In this document: in pieces, positions 17,279 through 26,438 of the stretch
Position numbering within the stretch: the first letter of the stretch is position 1
How the letters are laid out: every line of letters starts with the position of its first letter
From: Bradyrhizobium erythrophlei
GTDB taxonomy: Bacteria; Pseudomonadota; Alphaproteobacteria; Rhizobiales; Xanthobacteraceae
Length of the DNA: 64,000 nucleotides
Reading direction: 5' to 3'
NCBI GenBank assembly: GCA_900129675.1
Contig: FSRD01000001.1
Location: 3,585,501 to 3,649,500 of the forward strand
The notes under the pieces: model-generated
What the model was told of the DNA's origin: nothing
What the model saw: only the letters and a program-made list of their open reading frames with translations
Database searches by the model: none
Translations under genes and position numbers: made by a program

Positions 17279-18259
17279 ATGAAACTCGCCCATATTGCCT
17301 GTGCCGGCGCGCTGCTGCTGGCGGGGAGCGCCGCGGCGCAAGAGGGAGGCAAGACCATTACAAACACGGCCATTACGAAGACCACAATCAGCCTGGGGAC
17401 CGCGACGCCGGGCGGCGGCTTCCCGCTCTACGGCAATAGTTTCGCCGAAGTCATGAACGCCGCCGACCCGGCGCTGTCGATCGAGCCGCGCAACACCAAG
17501 GGCTCCAACGAGAACATTCCGCTGCTGGAAGCGGGCCAGCTCGATATCGCGCTGGTGGCGGGAGAACCTTCCTACGAAGCCTTCATGGGCATCGGACGGC
17601 CGGCGACCAAACTCAAAATCCTGACCGCGATGTATTCGAGCCCGGGCATGTTCGTGGTGCGCGCCGATAGTCCCTACAAGACGATCCGGGATCTGGTCGG
17701 CCAGCCCGTTGCGTTCGGCGCCAAGGGCTCGGGCCTGCCGATCCTGTCGCGCTACATGCTCGACGGCATCGGGCTGAAGCAGGACGAGGATTTCAAGTCG
17801 ATCTATCTCGACCGCGCCGGCGACGGCCCCGCCATGGTGCAGGACGGCCGCGCCGCGGCACTGTGGGGCGCCGGCATCGGCTGGCCCGGTTTCAAGGCGA
17901 TGGCGGAGAGCCCCGGTGGCGCGCGCTTCATCGCGCCCGACGCAAGCGAGATCGCACGCATCCGCGCCAAACACACCTACCTGAAGCCGCTGACGGTTCC
18001 GGCCGGCAGCTATCCGAACCAGAGCGCACCGATCTCGTCGGTCGGCTCCTGGAGCTACATCCTCGTACGCGAAAGCCTGCCGGATGAGGTGGCCTACCGG
18101 CTGGCGAAGACGCTGCACGGGATCGAAGGCGAATTTTGCAAAAAGCTGTCGCAGGCCTGCGAGACCACGGCGGCGAACACGGTCGCCGCGGCGCCGAATG
18201 TCGATCTGATCCATCCCGGCGTGCTGAAATATTTCCGCGAGATCGGCGTGGTGAAATAG
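17279..18259 (+). CDS. TAXI-family TRAP transporter solute receptor
   Basis: The protein has 326 residues from the ATG at 17279, with a GAGG ribosome site; a TTG at 17267 is less likely. The signal peptide is LAHIACAGALLLAGSAAAQ. The mature part has TISLGTATPGGGFPLYGNSFAEVMN, the glycine-rich TAXI ligand site, then QLDIALVAGEPSYEAF and later GSGLPILSRYMLDGIG. TAXI receptors normally serve a fused TRAP permease, which is not in this window. It is transcribed away from the TctC pair, separated by 120 bp that should hold both promoters. Confidence 0.87.
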   Translation: MKLAHIACAGALLLAGSAAAQEGGKTITNTAITKTTISLGTATPGGGFPLYGNSFAEVMNAADPALSIEPRNTKGSNENIPLLEAGQLDIALVAGEPSYEAFMGIGRPATKLKILTAMYSSPGMFVVRADSPYKTIRDLVGQPVAFGAKGSGLPILSRYMLDGIGLKQDEDFKSIYLDRAGDGPAMVQDGRAAALWGAGIGWPGFKAMAESPGGARFIAPDASEIARIRAKHTYLKPLTVPAGSYPNQSAPISSVGSWSYILVRESLPDEVAYRLAKTLHGIEGEFCKKLSQACETTAANTVAAAPNVDLIHPGVLKYFREIGVVK

Positions 18260-18276
18260 CGCGCGATTCCATCCAC

Positions 18277-18332
18277 CGTCATTGCGATCCAACGGGTCGC
18301 GCGAACGCGCGCCCCGTTGGCTCGCAATGACG
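18277..18332. repeat. Palindromic GTCATTGCGA repeat
   Basis: CGTCATTGCGA at the left is inverted as TCGCAATGACG at the right, with an inner CCAACGGG/CCCGTTGG stem around a GCGCG core. It begins 18 bp after the TAXI gene stop and could serve as its mRNA 3' hairpin. Confidence 0.75.
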
Positions 18333-18361
18333 TGGTGAGGCTCACATTCAATATTCAAAAC

Positions 18362-18480
18362 GCTCTCCGATGTCGTCGCCCGGCTTGACCGGGCGATCCA
18401 GTATTCCAGAGAGGCCACTGCTTGAGCCGACAAGCCGCGGCGTACTGGATGCCCCCGCATTCGCGGGGCATGACGATAGA
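18362..18480. repeat. Second palindromic repeat family (GTCGTCGCCCGGC... type)
   Basis: The stretch has short inverted pieces, GCCCGGCTTGACCGGGC and CCCCCGCATTCGCGGGG, and the phrases GATCCAGTATTCC and GTACTGGATGCCC facing each other. It looks like a Bradyrhizobium-type dispersed palindromic unit. No gene is supported on either strand. Confidence 0.55.
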
Positions 18481-18516
18481 GGGACATGCATCCGCATTCT
18501 CGCGGCATGATGTGCC

Positions 18517-18925
18517 CGAGGTTTGCCCAAAACTTCCGCCCTCGTTAAGGAAAAGAGGGCGCAGGGAAGACCGGGTGCACGCTGCACCCGCGGTCTCGTG
18601 TGCAAAATGCACAAAAGAAAACGCACACGAGCATACAGGTTCAGCGGAGGCATCCGGCCTTCCCTGCGCAGTGGTTTTACGGCTTACTTCGCGCTCTCCC
18701 CGGTGAACGGGCTTTCTTGCCACCGTCGCCATGCGGATACTTCCGCACAGCTTGACGCCAGCATCGCGGCGTCAGAACCACGCGACTTCGCCGTCCGCGA
18801 GCGCCTGCGTTCGTCTTACGCAAGCATCGCGTCCACCGCATCCCACCGCGCGTTTCGTGACGTGCGCAACGCCCCTCTCATCGGGTGAGACGCGCGGAGA
18901 GAAACCACTGATTTGCCCGACGGCG
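18517..18925. repeat. Long dispersed repeat of Bradyrhizobium type (about 0.4 kb)
   Basis: From the phrase CCGAGGTTTGCCC to GCGCGGAGAG this stretch resembles a repeat I recall from many Bradyrhizobium and Rhodopseudomonas genomes, where its frames are often annotated as small proteins with RCTRGLVCKMHKRKRTRAYR-like sequence. Open frames here on both strands end at repeat edges, have no ribosome sites, and are mutually exclusive. I treat it as a non-coding repeat of unknown function. Confidence 0.55.
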
Positions 18926-19011
18926 AAAGCGGAATATTTTTTGCGAGAGGGCTGGACAGGTTTTAGTGATTTGCCCGTCGTGCCAATTTGTCGCATCCGA
19001 AAACGGCAGTT

Positions 19012-19135
19012 CGTCATTGCGCGCCAACGGGTCGGCGCGTAGCGCCGCCCGATGACGAGGCTCCGCGACTTGTCCGCCGTAGCTCATGGAGCGAAGGCGG
19101 AAGCAATCCATAGTGCCGCTCGCCCTGGCGGGCGT
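19012..19135. repeat. Degenerate GTCATTGCG / GAAGCAATCC repeat
   Basis: It starts CGTCATTGCGCGCCAACGGGTCGGCGCG, shares the CCAACGGGTCG phrase with the repeat at 18277, and later has GGAGCGAAGGCGGAAGCAATCC. It appears to be a mosaic of the two commoner palindromic units. Confidence 0.5.
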
Positions 19136-19879
19136 GGATTGTTCGTGGGCAGGAATAGAACGCAGCCCTGGGGCACGCTCATCGGCCGGTTTAGTGCGCC
19201 GTCACCGCAATTCCAACGCCATAGCCTTAAGGGTTAGTTCGAAATTGCAGTTGCCAGTTGCATTTTAAGTTTTAGCGTAACGATAGTCGTGCGGATTTGG
19301 CCGACGGCTCTTCAACCCCGGCCAATGCGTACCGGGCGATGAGGGGCCACCGCTCTGCCCCAAGGGCGACGGCCCCGCCGAAATAAGCAATGTGCGATGG
19401 AACCGGCGCCGTGCCGGCAGTTGCGGAATGAGCCGTCCGGCGATCGCCCGGGCGGCTTGTTCTATGCGGTGCGCGCCGCCTCCAAAGCAGCTCTTGCCAT
19501 ATCTCGAATAGCGTCACTCGGAAAATTCGAACGGAGCAGGCATTGAGAGCGCTATTCGTGGCCTGCGATTGGTTTCAACTCAATGGCACGCGCAGCCGCA
19601 TCGGTTCTCTTCGGTGATTGCCGATTGCATCGGACTATCCCCAGTGCCAATTGTCTGAATGACCTTGCTGTGGAAGGTCCGCTCCGCTTCGGTTGCGATG
19701 GTTCCAAGCCGCACTTGAAGTGCAGCTGGAATTACGGTGACAGTGCTGGACTGCACCCCATAAGTCAGACACCGCAATTCCGGTTTTCATCTCTCGTGTT
19801 GATCGCGTCAGCGAGGCACTTGCCGGAAATGTCCGCGCCTTGGCTTAATCGCGAACTTGGCGTAGCATTGGCATACTTT
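19136..19879. other. Intergenic, no gene seen
   Basis: About 740 bp after the repeats. Open frames are short and without family resemblance. The right end should hold the start region of the small secreted protein gene. Confidence 0.35.
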
Positions 19880-19900
19880 ATGTCGCAACGGACAAAACAA

Positions 19901-20116
19901 ATGCGTTGCTTCCTGTTAATCTGCACGGCCATCACCTGCTTTGCGGGGGGATTGATTTTCCGTTCCTCTGAAGCGAATGCAGTCTCTTGGCGCGGCATCA
20001 CCGCGCCGACGAACATCGACATTCACGGATGGCCGATCATCAAGGAGCCACCTCCCAGCCCATGCCAGTGGATAAGGCTGAGCGGTGGCTATTACGTCCG
20101 GCAGTGCATTTACTAG
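19901..20116 (+). CDS. Small secreted hypothetical protein
   Basis: The 71-residue product starts at the ATG at 19901; an in-frame ATG at 19880 would add seven residues. Residues 1-26 (MRCFLLICTAITCFAGGLIF...NA) read as a Sec signal. The mature part has GWPIIKEPPPSPCQWIRLSGGYYVRQCIY, with two cysteines that could pair in the periplasm. No family recognised. It lies alone in a repeat-rich gap. Confidence 0.5.
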   Translation: MRCFLLICTAITCFAGGLIFRSSEANAVSWRGITAPTNIDIHGWPIIKEPPPSPCQWIRLSGGYYVRQCIY

Positions 20117-20226
20117 GCTGACGCGAACCGCATCAGCCGGCGGACGTTCAGCGATGGGCCACATCGTGGCCGCGGTTGTCATTTGGCATATCGCCGGACT
20201 TTTTTATATCGGTTGCGGCCTCAGGC

Positions 20227-20334
20227 TGCGCGAAGCAATCCATTGCCGCCGCGCGGGGACAGATGGATTGCTTCCGCCTTCGCCCGTCAGGCTACGGCGG
20301 AGAGGTCGTCGCTTGCGCTCCTCGCAATGACGGG
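20227..20334. repeat. GAAGCAATCC / GCAATGACGG palindromic repeat
   Basis: GCGAAGCAATCC at the left, GGATTGCTTCCGCCTTCG in the middle and GCTCCTCGCAATGACGG at the right repeat the motifs of the units at 32417 and 57486, in altered order. It ends 87 bp before the 3' end of the convergent LivK-like gene. Confidence 0.6.
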
Positions 20335-20420
20335 GCAGGTTTCCGGTTCAATTGTCAAAGAGCCGAGCAATCCGCCTTCTCCCGGCGCGATGCGTCCGAG
20401 GTTTGCGCCATTCGCTCACC

Positions 20421-21644
20421 TCACTTCTTCACCAGCGAACATTCCAGATTGGGCGGGCCGAACGCATCCTCGCCGGAAATCTTCGCCAGGATCTTGTAAT
20501 AGTCCCAGGGATATTTCGACTCTTCCGGCGACTTGACCTGCACCAGCATCAGATCGTGCACCATCAGATTGTCCTCGCGCAGCTTGCCGTTGCGGGCAAA
20601 GAAATCCTCGACCGGTCTCTCGCGCAGCTTGGCCGCCACCTTGAGCGGGTCGTCGGTTCCGGAATCCTTGATGGCGTTGAGGTAATAGGTCACGGACGAA
20701 TAGACGCCGGCCTGCCACATCGTCGGCATCCGGTTCATCTTGGCGAAATAGCGCTTCGACCATTCGCGGGTCTTGTCGTCCATGTCCCAATAGAACGACG
20801 TCGTCAGCAACAGCCCCTGCGCCACGGGAAGCCCGAGCGAATGGATGTCGGTGATCAGCGCGAGCAGCCCGGCCATCTGCTGGCCGCCCTTGATGACGCC
20901 GAATTCGCCGGCGGTCTTGATCTCGTTGATGTTGTTGGGCGGGCCGCCGGCGATGCCGATGATCTTGGCCTTCGAGGCCTGGGCCTGCAGGATGAAGGAC
21001 GACAGATCGGGCGTCGCAAACGGCGGCTTCACTGAACCCAGCACCTTGCCGCCGTTCTTGAGGATGACGGCGGAGGCATCCCGCTCGAGCGAGTGCCCGA
21101 ACGCGTAGTCGTCGGTGATGAAGAACCAGCTGTCGCCGCCGCGCTTGACCACTTCCTGCGCGGTGCCGACGGCGAGCGCGCGGGTATCGAACACCCACTG
21201 GATGGCGTAAGGCGAGCAGAACTTGCCGTGGAAATCCGCAGAGCCCGTCGAATGGGCGATGAACAGCTTCTTCTTTTCGTTGGCGACGGTCTGCACCGCG
21301 AGGCCCACGGCCGAGACCGGCACGTCGACGATCAGATCGACCTGCTCGGTGTCATACCAGCGCCGCGCCAGGCTGGCGCCGATGTCGGCCTTCAATTGAT
21401 GGTCGCCGACGATCACGCTGATCGGCTTGCCCAGCACCTTGCCACCGAAATCGTCGACCGCCATTTGGGCCGCGGTCACCGAGCCCTGACCGGTCGGCGT
21501 CGACGCCGGACCGTTCATGTCGGTGAGCACGCCGATCTTGACCACATCGTCGGATATCTGCGCCGATGCCGCCGTTGAGGCCAGCAGCGCGGCCGCGAGT
21601 GCCCCGAGCGAAAAGCCAAGTGAAAATAGGTTCTTGCCGAACAT
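20421..21644 (-). CDS. ABC transporter substrate-binding protein (LivK/branched-chain amino acid type)
   Basis: The protein has 407 residues from the ATG at 21644, preceded by GGAGGAG; an ATG at 21671 is less likely. The signal peptide ends ASTAASAQ. The periplasmic-binding fold type I shows in KIGVLTDMNGP, GQGSVTAAQMAVDDFGGKVLGKPI and WFFITDDYAFGHSLERDAS. This subgroup of Peripla_BP_6 receptors binds amino acids, amides or aromatic acids. No livHMGF genes accompany it. It is divergent from the MoeA-like genes. Confidence 0.9.
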   Translation of the reverse strand: MFGKNLFSLGFSLGALAAALLASTAASAQISDDVVKIGVLTDMNGPASTPTGQGSVTAAQMAVDDFGGKVLGKPISVIVGDHQLKADIGASLARRWYDTEQVDLIVDVPVSAVGLAVQTVANEKKKLFIAHSTGSADFHGKFCSPYAIQWVFDTRALAVGTAQEVVKRGGDSWFFITDDYAFGHSLERDASAVILKNGGKVLGSVKPPFATPDLSSFILQAQASKAKIIGIAGGPPNNINEIKTAGEFGVIKGGQQMAGLLALITDIHSLGLPVAQGLLLTTSFYWDMDDKTREWSKRYFAKMNRMPTMWQAGVYSSVTYYLNAIKDSGTDDPLKVAAKLRERPVEDFFARNGKLREDNLMVHDLMLVQVKSPEESKYPWDYYKILAKISGEDAFGPPNLECSLVKK

Positions 21645-21845
21645 CCTGTCTCCTCCCGTTAGCTCCGGCACATTGGCCGTTATTGCTTGACCGTTTTGCT
21701 TTTTACCGGGACCTGGAGCCCCGGCCAGATTGGTTTCTTTTGCAACTATTTTCGGGCCGGCGTCAACGCGCCTTGCGGCTAATGACCCTGCCCGGGACGG
21801 GGGCAGGCTGTATATTTTGGGACCGATTCAGTACATACGCGGGCC

Positions 21846-22961
21846 ATGGTTACATCCCAGCGCCTGCCGGCTTTGCTCACCCCGCTCGACGCGGCGCTTG
21901 GCGCGTTGCTGCGCGATCGGGGTCCGGTGGCGCCGATCGAGCTGCCGCTTGCGGAAGCCTTGCGCTGCATCGCGGCCGAGATGCCGCCACTGGCGGCGCA
22001 TCCAGCGCATGACATCGCCGCCAGCGACGGCTTTGCGTTGCGCTCGAGCGACCTCGTCGGCGCGTCGTCCTATTCGCCGCTGGCATTGGCGGCAGCGCCG
22101 CGCTGGGTCGAGGCCGGCGACGCCATTCCCGGCGGCTGCGACTGCGTGCTGGATTCCGATTCCGTGGATCAATCAGGGCCGATAGTGCAGGTGCTGGCCG
22201 AAGCGATCCCGGGGCAGGGCGTCCGCCGCGCCGGCGCCGATATCGCCGCGGGAAGTTTTGTCGCGGAGCCCGGCCGGCGCGTGGCGGCCCGCGATCTCAT
22301 GATCGCGCGCGCGGCGGGAATGGAAAAGCTGAGGGTACGCCGTCCGCGCCTGCGCATCGTCAATATTCCCGGCGGAACGGTGACGGCGGATTTGATCGCG
22401 GAGAGCGCGCGGGCCGCCGGCGCCGATGTCGCCTGCGTCACCGCGGCTTCACGCGATGCCGCGTCGATTGCCGGGGCGTTCGATGGGCCGCCCTGCGATC
22501 TTCTGCTGACCGTCGGCGGCAGCGGCGTCGGCCGCACCGACGCGGCCGTGACGGCGCTGGCGGAACGCGGCGAGGTGCTTAGCCATGGCATCGCGCTGCA
22601 ACCCGGCCGCACGTCGGCCGTCGGCCGCATCGGTACGACGCCCGTGGTGGCGCTGCCGGGCGCGCCGGATCAGGCGTTCGCGGCGTGGTGGACGCTGGCG
22701 CTTCCCGTGCTCGATCGGCTTTCCGGGCGCCGGCCGCGCAAGACGCTCAATCTGCCGCTGGCGCGCAAGATCGCCTCCGCCGTCGGCATCGCCGAGATCG
22801 TGCTGCTGGAGCAAAAGCAGGGCGTCTGGATCACGCTGGCCGTCGGGGAACTGTCGCTCGAAGCGATCGCGCGGGCCGAAGCGTGGTTGGCGGTGCCCGC
22901 GGATGCGGAAGGATTTGCTGCGGGCACGCCGGTCGATGCCTATATTATGTTGCGGGAGTGA
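21846..22961 (+). CDS. MoeA-like molybdopterin-binding protein
   Basis: The 371-residue product shows MoeA-type sequence: a degenerate N-terminal region with HDIAASDGFALRSSDL (compare DNSAMDGYA in MoeA), RRAGADIAAGS, and a MoCF-binding region with LLTVGGSGVGRTDAAV and HGIALQPGRTSAVGR and VVALPGAPDQAFA. Real MoeA proteins are about 400 residues with the TGGxSxG motif; the changes suggest a specialised paralogue. One base separates it from the next gene, so the two form an operon. The full MoeA at 33053 probably serves general cofactor synthesis. Confidence 0.75.
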   Translation: MVTSQRLPALLTPLDAALGALLRDRGPVAPIELPLAEALRCIAAEMPPLAAHPAHDIAASDGFALRSSDLVGASSYSPLALAAAPRWVEAGDAIPGGCDCVLDSDSVDQSGPIVQVLAEAIPGQGVRRAGADIAAGSFVAEPGRRVAARDLMIARAAGMEKLRVRRPRLRIVNIPGGTVTADLIAESARAAGADVACVTAASRDAASIAGAFDGPPCDLLLTVGGSGVGRTDAAVTALAERGEVLSHGIALQPGRTSAVGRIGTTPVVALPGAPDQAFAAWWTLALPVLDRLSGRRPRKTLNLPLARKIASAVGIAEIVLLEQKQGVWITLAVGELSLEAIARAEAWLAVPADAEGFAAGTPVDAYIMLRE

Positions 22962-22962
22962 G

Positions 22963-24924
22963 ATGGATTCGCGCATGACCAAGACGCCCCTGCAGAAAAA
23001 TCACGACAATGTCGACCAGGACCAGTTCCTGACCATCCTGACGCGCGAAGACGCCTTGGCGCGTTTCGAGGCCGCGTTATTTCCGCGTCCAGTGCCGAGC
23101 GAACAGAGATCGCTTGGCGATGCGCTCGGATGCGCGCTCGCGGAAGATATTGTCGCACCCATCGACGTGCCGCCGTTCGATCGCTCCAATGTCGACGGCT
23201 TTGCGGTGCGTTCCGCCGATCTCGCCTTGGCCGGCGAAGCCGCACCCGTGCGCATGATGCTGAACGATGAGGTGATCGCCTGCGGCACTCAGCCTGTGCG
23301 GCCGGTGTTGTCGGGCACGGCAACATCGATTGCGACCGGCGGTCCGGTGCCGCGCGGCGCCGACGCCATCGTGATGGTCGAACACACCCAGCCCGCGGGT
23401 TTCCGCGCCATCGAGATCCGCCGCGCCGCTTCACCCGGGCAATACGTCTCCTATGCCGGTTCCGACATCTCGCGCGGCGAGGCGCTGCTGCGCGCCGGCA
23501 CCATGATCGGCTCGCGCGAGATCGGCATGCTGGCGGCCTGCGGCATCGCGCAGGTTTCGGTCGCACGCCGGCCGTGCGTCGCCATCCTCTCCACCGGCGA
23601 CGAACTGGTGCAACCCGGTGCGTCGCTGCGCCCGGCTGCGATCTTCGACACCAATGGCGCGATCGTCACCGCGGCGATTACCGAGAATGGCGGCGAGGCG
23701 GCCTTTCTCGGCGCGGTTCCCGATGACGAGCAGCAACTCGAAGCCGCGATGCGCCAGGCGCTGCAAACCAGCGACATGCTGGTGCTGTCGGGCGGCACCT
23801 CGAAGGGTGCGGGCGACGTCTCCCATCGCATCATCGCGCGGCTCGGAAAACCCGGCATCATCGCGCATGGCGTGGCGCTGAAACCGGGCAAGCCGCTGTG
23901 CCTCGCCGTCTGCGACGGCAAGCCGGTGGTGATCCTGCCGGGATTTCCGACCTCGGCGATGTTCACCTTCCACGACATGATCGTGCCGATGCTGCGGCGC
24001 ATGGCCGGCCTGCCGCCGCGCTCCGACGCCAGGGTCACGGCGAAAATTCCGGTGCGGATCGCCAGCGAAATCGGCCGCACCGAATTCGTCATGGTGTCGC
24101 TGGTCGAAGGATCGGACGGACTGATCGCCTATCCCACCGGCAAGGGCTCGGGCGCGATCACGTCGTTTGCCCAGGCCGACGGGTTCCTTCGGATCGATGC
24201 ACTGGCCGATCAGATGCCGGCGGGGGCCGAGGCCGAGGTGACGCTGTTCACGCCGCATGTGCGGGTGCCGGATCTGGTCATCGTCGGCAGCCATTGCACC
24301 GGGCTCGATCTGGTCACCGCACAGCTTTCGCATGCCGGGCTTTCGGTGCGTTCGATCGCGGTCGGAAGCCTTGGTGGGCTTGCGGCGGCCAAACGCGGCG
24401 AGTGCGATTTCGCGCCGATCCATCTGTTCGACGAACAAACCGAGCGCTACAACGCGCCGTTTCTCAGCCCCGGGCTCGAACTGGTGCCGGGCTGGCGGCG
24501 GATGCAGGGCATCGTGTTCCGCAAGGGCAACACGCGCTTCGAAGGCTTGAGCGCCGAGGCTGCGGTGCGCGCTGCACTGGCCGATCCCGCCTGCATCATG
24601 GTCAACCGCAACCAGGGCGCCGGCACGCGTATTCTGATCGACCGGCTGCTCGGCGAGGCGCGCCCCGACGGCTACTGGAATCAGCCGCGCTCGCACAACG
24701 CGGTGGCCGCCGCGGTGGCGCAGCATCGCGCCGACTGGGGCATGACGATTGCGCCGGTCGCGCATGCGTCCGGTCTGGGTTTCATTCCGTTTGCCGAAGA
24801 GCATTATGATTTCGCGCTGGTGACGGCACGCAAGCAGCGGCCGGCGGTGCAGGCGTTTCTGGAGGCGCTGGCGTCGGATAAAAGCCGCGAAGCGCTGGCG
24901 CAGGCGGGGTTTCGGCCGGCCTAG
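22963..24924 (+). CDS. MoeA fused to a periplasmic-binding-protein-like domain
   Basis: The protein has 653 residues from the ATG at 22963. Residues to about 430 are a complete MoeA: FDRSNVDGFAVRSADL, YAGSDISRGEALL, ILSTGDELV, LSGGTSKGAGD and HGVALKPGKPLCLAV, then VILPGFPTSAMFTF. The last 200 residues (from VRVPDLVIVGSHCTGLDLV) form a PBP_like domain with CDFAPIHLFDEQT and MVNRNQGAGTRILIDRLL, akin to ModE-linked or LysR-type ligand domains. MoeA inserts molybdate into molybdopterin; the fused domain may sense molybdate or a substrate. There is no signal peptide, so it is cytoplasmic. Confidence 0.88.
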   Translation: MDSRMTKTPLQKNHDNVDQDQFLTILTREDALARFEAALFPRPVPSEQRSLGDALGCALAEDIVAPIDVPPFDRSNVDGFAVRSADLALAGEAAPVRMMLNDEVIACGTQPVRPVLSGTATSIATGGPVPRGADAIVMVEHTQPAGFRAIEIRRAASPGQYVSYAGSDISRGEALLRAGTMIGSREIGMLAACGIAQVSVARRPCVAILSTGDELVQPGASLRPAAIFDTNGAIVTAAITENGGEAAFLGAVPDDEQQLEAAMRQALQTSDMLVLSGGTSKGAGDVSHRIIARLGKPGIIAHGVALKPGKPLCLAVCDGKPVVILPGFPTSAMFTFHDMIVPMLRRMAGLPPRSDARVTAKIPVRIASEIGRTEFVMVSLVEGSDGLIAYPTGKGSGAITSFAQADGFLRIDALADQMPAGAEAEVTLFTPHVRVPDLVIVGSHCTGLDLVTAQLSHAGLSVRSIAVGSLGGLAAAKRGECDFAPIHLFDEQTERYNAPFLSPGLELVPGWRRMQGIVFRKGNTRFEGLSAEAAVRAALADPACIMVNRNQGAGTRILIDRLLGEARPDGYWNQPRSHNAVAAAVAQHRADWGMTIAPVAHASGLGFIPFAEEHYDFALVTARKQRPAVQAFLEALASDKSREALAQAGFRPA

Positions 24925-24943
24925 ACCGGAAATGGGGGAATCG

Positions 24944-26074
24944 ATGGCAAGGCCGCTCGCAATTGCGATTGTCGGTGCCGGCATGGGCGGGCTCGCGACG
25001 GCGGCGGCGCTGCGGCGCGTCGGCATCGACGTCACGGTCTATGAGCAGGCACCGCAATTCGCCAGGCTCGGGGCCGGAATTCAGATCGGCTGCAACGCCA
25101 TGAAGGTGTTGCGCGGGCTGGGGCTCGAATCCCGTTTGCGCGACGGGTCGTTTTATCCGCGCTCATGGAATAACCGGGATTGGCGCACCGGTGAAGTCAA
25201 GTTCGACATGATTTTCGGCGAGACCGCCGAACAGAAATTCGGTGCGCCCTATCTGCTGGCGCATCGCGGCGACCTGCACGCGGCGCTCGCCAGTGCGGTT
25301 CCCGGCGAATGCATCAAGCTCGGTCACAAACTGGTTGGGCTGGACGAGACCGGCGACGGCGTTCGGCTTGCTTTTGCGAACGGCGAGACCGCGGTCGCCG
25401 ATGCCGTGATCGGCGCCGACGGTGTTCACTCCGTCGTGAGAGACATGTTGTTCGGCGCATCGCCGGTGCAATTTACCGGCCGCATCGCCTACCGCACGAC
25501 CTATCCTGCCGCCCTTCTGAACGGGCAAAAGATCGACGACTGCACCAAATGGTGGGGCGAGGACCGTCACATCGTGATCTATTACGTCAAGCCGGACCGC
25601 AGCGAGATCTATCTCGTCACCAGCCAGCCGGAGCCGGATTTCCGGATCGAGTCCTGGTCGGCCAAGGGCGACGTCGGGGAATTGCGGTCGGCCTTCGCGG
25701 GCTTCGACCGGCAGGTCGAAACCGTACTGGCGGCGTGCCCGGATGTGCACAAATGGGCGATCGTCGATCGCAATTCTCTCGAGCGCTGGTCGGACCGCAA
25801 CGTGACGCTGCTTGGCGACGCCTGTCATCCGATGACGCCCTATATGGCGCAAGGTGCGGCGATGGCGATCGAGGACGCCGCGGTGCTGTCGCGGTGCATC
25901 GACGGTGTGGAGCGGGACCAGGTTCCGGACGCTTTCCGCCGGTTCGAGGCGAGCCGAAAGGACCGCACGGCGCGCGTGCAGCAGACATCGCGGGCCAATA
26001 TCTGGCTCAAGGAAAAAACCGACGGCGATTGGGTCTACGGCTACGATGCCTGGAACGTGCCGCTGGCGGCGTAA
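24944..26074 (+). CDS. FAD-dependent aromatic monooxygenase (6-hydroxynicotinate 3-monooxygenase-like)
   Basis: The 376-residue product starts at the ATG at 24944, with GGGGGAA just before it. It has the FAD motif VGAGMGGLATAAALRR, YEQAPQFARLGAGIQIG, the DG motif VIGADGVHSVVR and LLGDACHPMTPYMAQGAAMAIEDAA, all of class A flavoprotein hydroxylases. The ending DWVYGYDAWNVPL recalls NicC, which converts 6-hydroxynicotinate to 2,5-dihydroxypyridine; salicylate hydroxylase is an alternative. It follows the MoeA-PBP gene by 19 bp, so co-transcription is likely. Nicotinate hydroxylases are molybdoenzymes, which would fit, but none is encoded here. Confidence 0.75.
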   Translation: MARPLAIAIVGAGMGGLATAAALRRVGIDVTVYEQAPQFARLGAGIQIGCNAMKVLRGLGLESRLRDGSFYPRSWNNRDWRTGEVKFDMIFGETAEQKFGAPYLLAHRGDLHAALASAVPGECIKLGHKLVGLDETGDGVRLAFANGETAVADAVIGADGVHSVVRDMLFGASPVQFTGRIAYRTTYPAALLNGQKIDDCTKWWGEDRHIVIYYVKPDRSEIYLVTSQPEPDFRIESWSAKGDVGELRSAFAGFDRQVETVLAACPDVHKWAIVDRNSLERWSDRNVTLLGDACHPMTPYMAQGAAMAIEDAAVLSRCIDGVERDQVPDAFRRFEASRKDRTARVQQTSRANIWLKEKTDGDWVYGYDAWNVPLAA

Positions 26075-26082
26075 TGAGGCAT

Positions 26083-26334
26083 CTATTTACGGGATGCGCT
26101 GACATTTGTGTCGAAGGATGACGGGTCGTCATGGCGGCGCTGTTCGGCCTCGGCGATCGCGCGCTGTGCCGCCGGCGGCAGGATTTTCGGCTCTGACGGC
26201 GCCTCGACGATCTCATCGCTTCCGGTTGCCAATCGGGCCAACCGCTGCAGCCGCGTGATGGTCACCAGGATGTCCAGCACGAAATCGATCGCCCGAAGCA
26301 CGAAGACCAGAAAGTTCCAAAGCGGCTCGAGCAT
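26083..26334 (-). CDS. Small hypothetical protein with one hydrophobic segment
   Basis: The 83-residue product starts at the ATG at 26334. The segment LWNFLVFVLRAIDFVLDILVTI (about 4-25) is a probable membrane helix or amphipathic anchor. The C-terminal half is polar, with IVEAPSEPKILPPAAQRAIAEAEQRRHDD. No family recognised. It converges with the monooxygenase gene, leaving 8 bp between the stops. Confidence 0.45.
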   Translation of the reverse strand: MLEPLWNFLVFVLRAIDFVLDILVTITRLQRLARLATGSDEIVEAPSEPKILPPAAQRAIAEAEQRRHDDPSSFDTNVSASRK

Positions 26335-26438
26335 CGAAGACTCTCGTAGCCCGAGGGCAGGCTGGCGCATTGTTCCATGGTCGCTGCTGAGCGCCGTCAG
26401 GTTCAATGGCGATCGAAAGGTTGTTTCCCTGACTAGGC

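Noticed and set aside
18348..18888. Several overlapping small frames in the repeat region
   Set aside because: They follow the repeat boundaries, overlap one another on both strands and lack ribosome sites.
18277..20334. Possible CRISPR array from recurring words
   Set aside because: The recurrences are palindromic units at irregular spacing; no regular repeat-spacer pattern and no cas genes.
23431..25035. 534-codon minus-strand open frame
   Set aside because: Shadow of the MoeA-PBP gene; composition and lack of motifs show that it is not coding.
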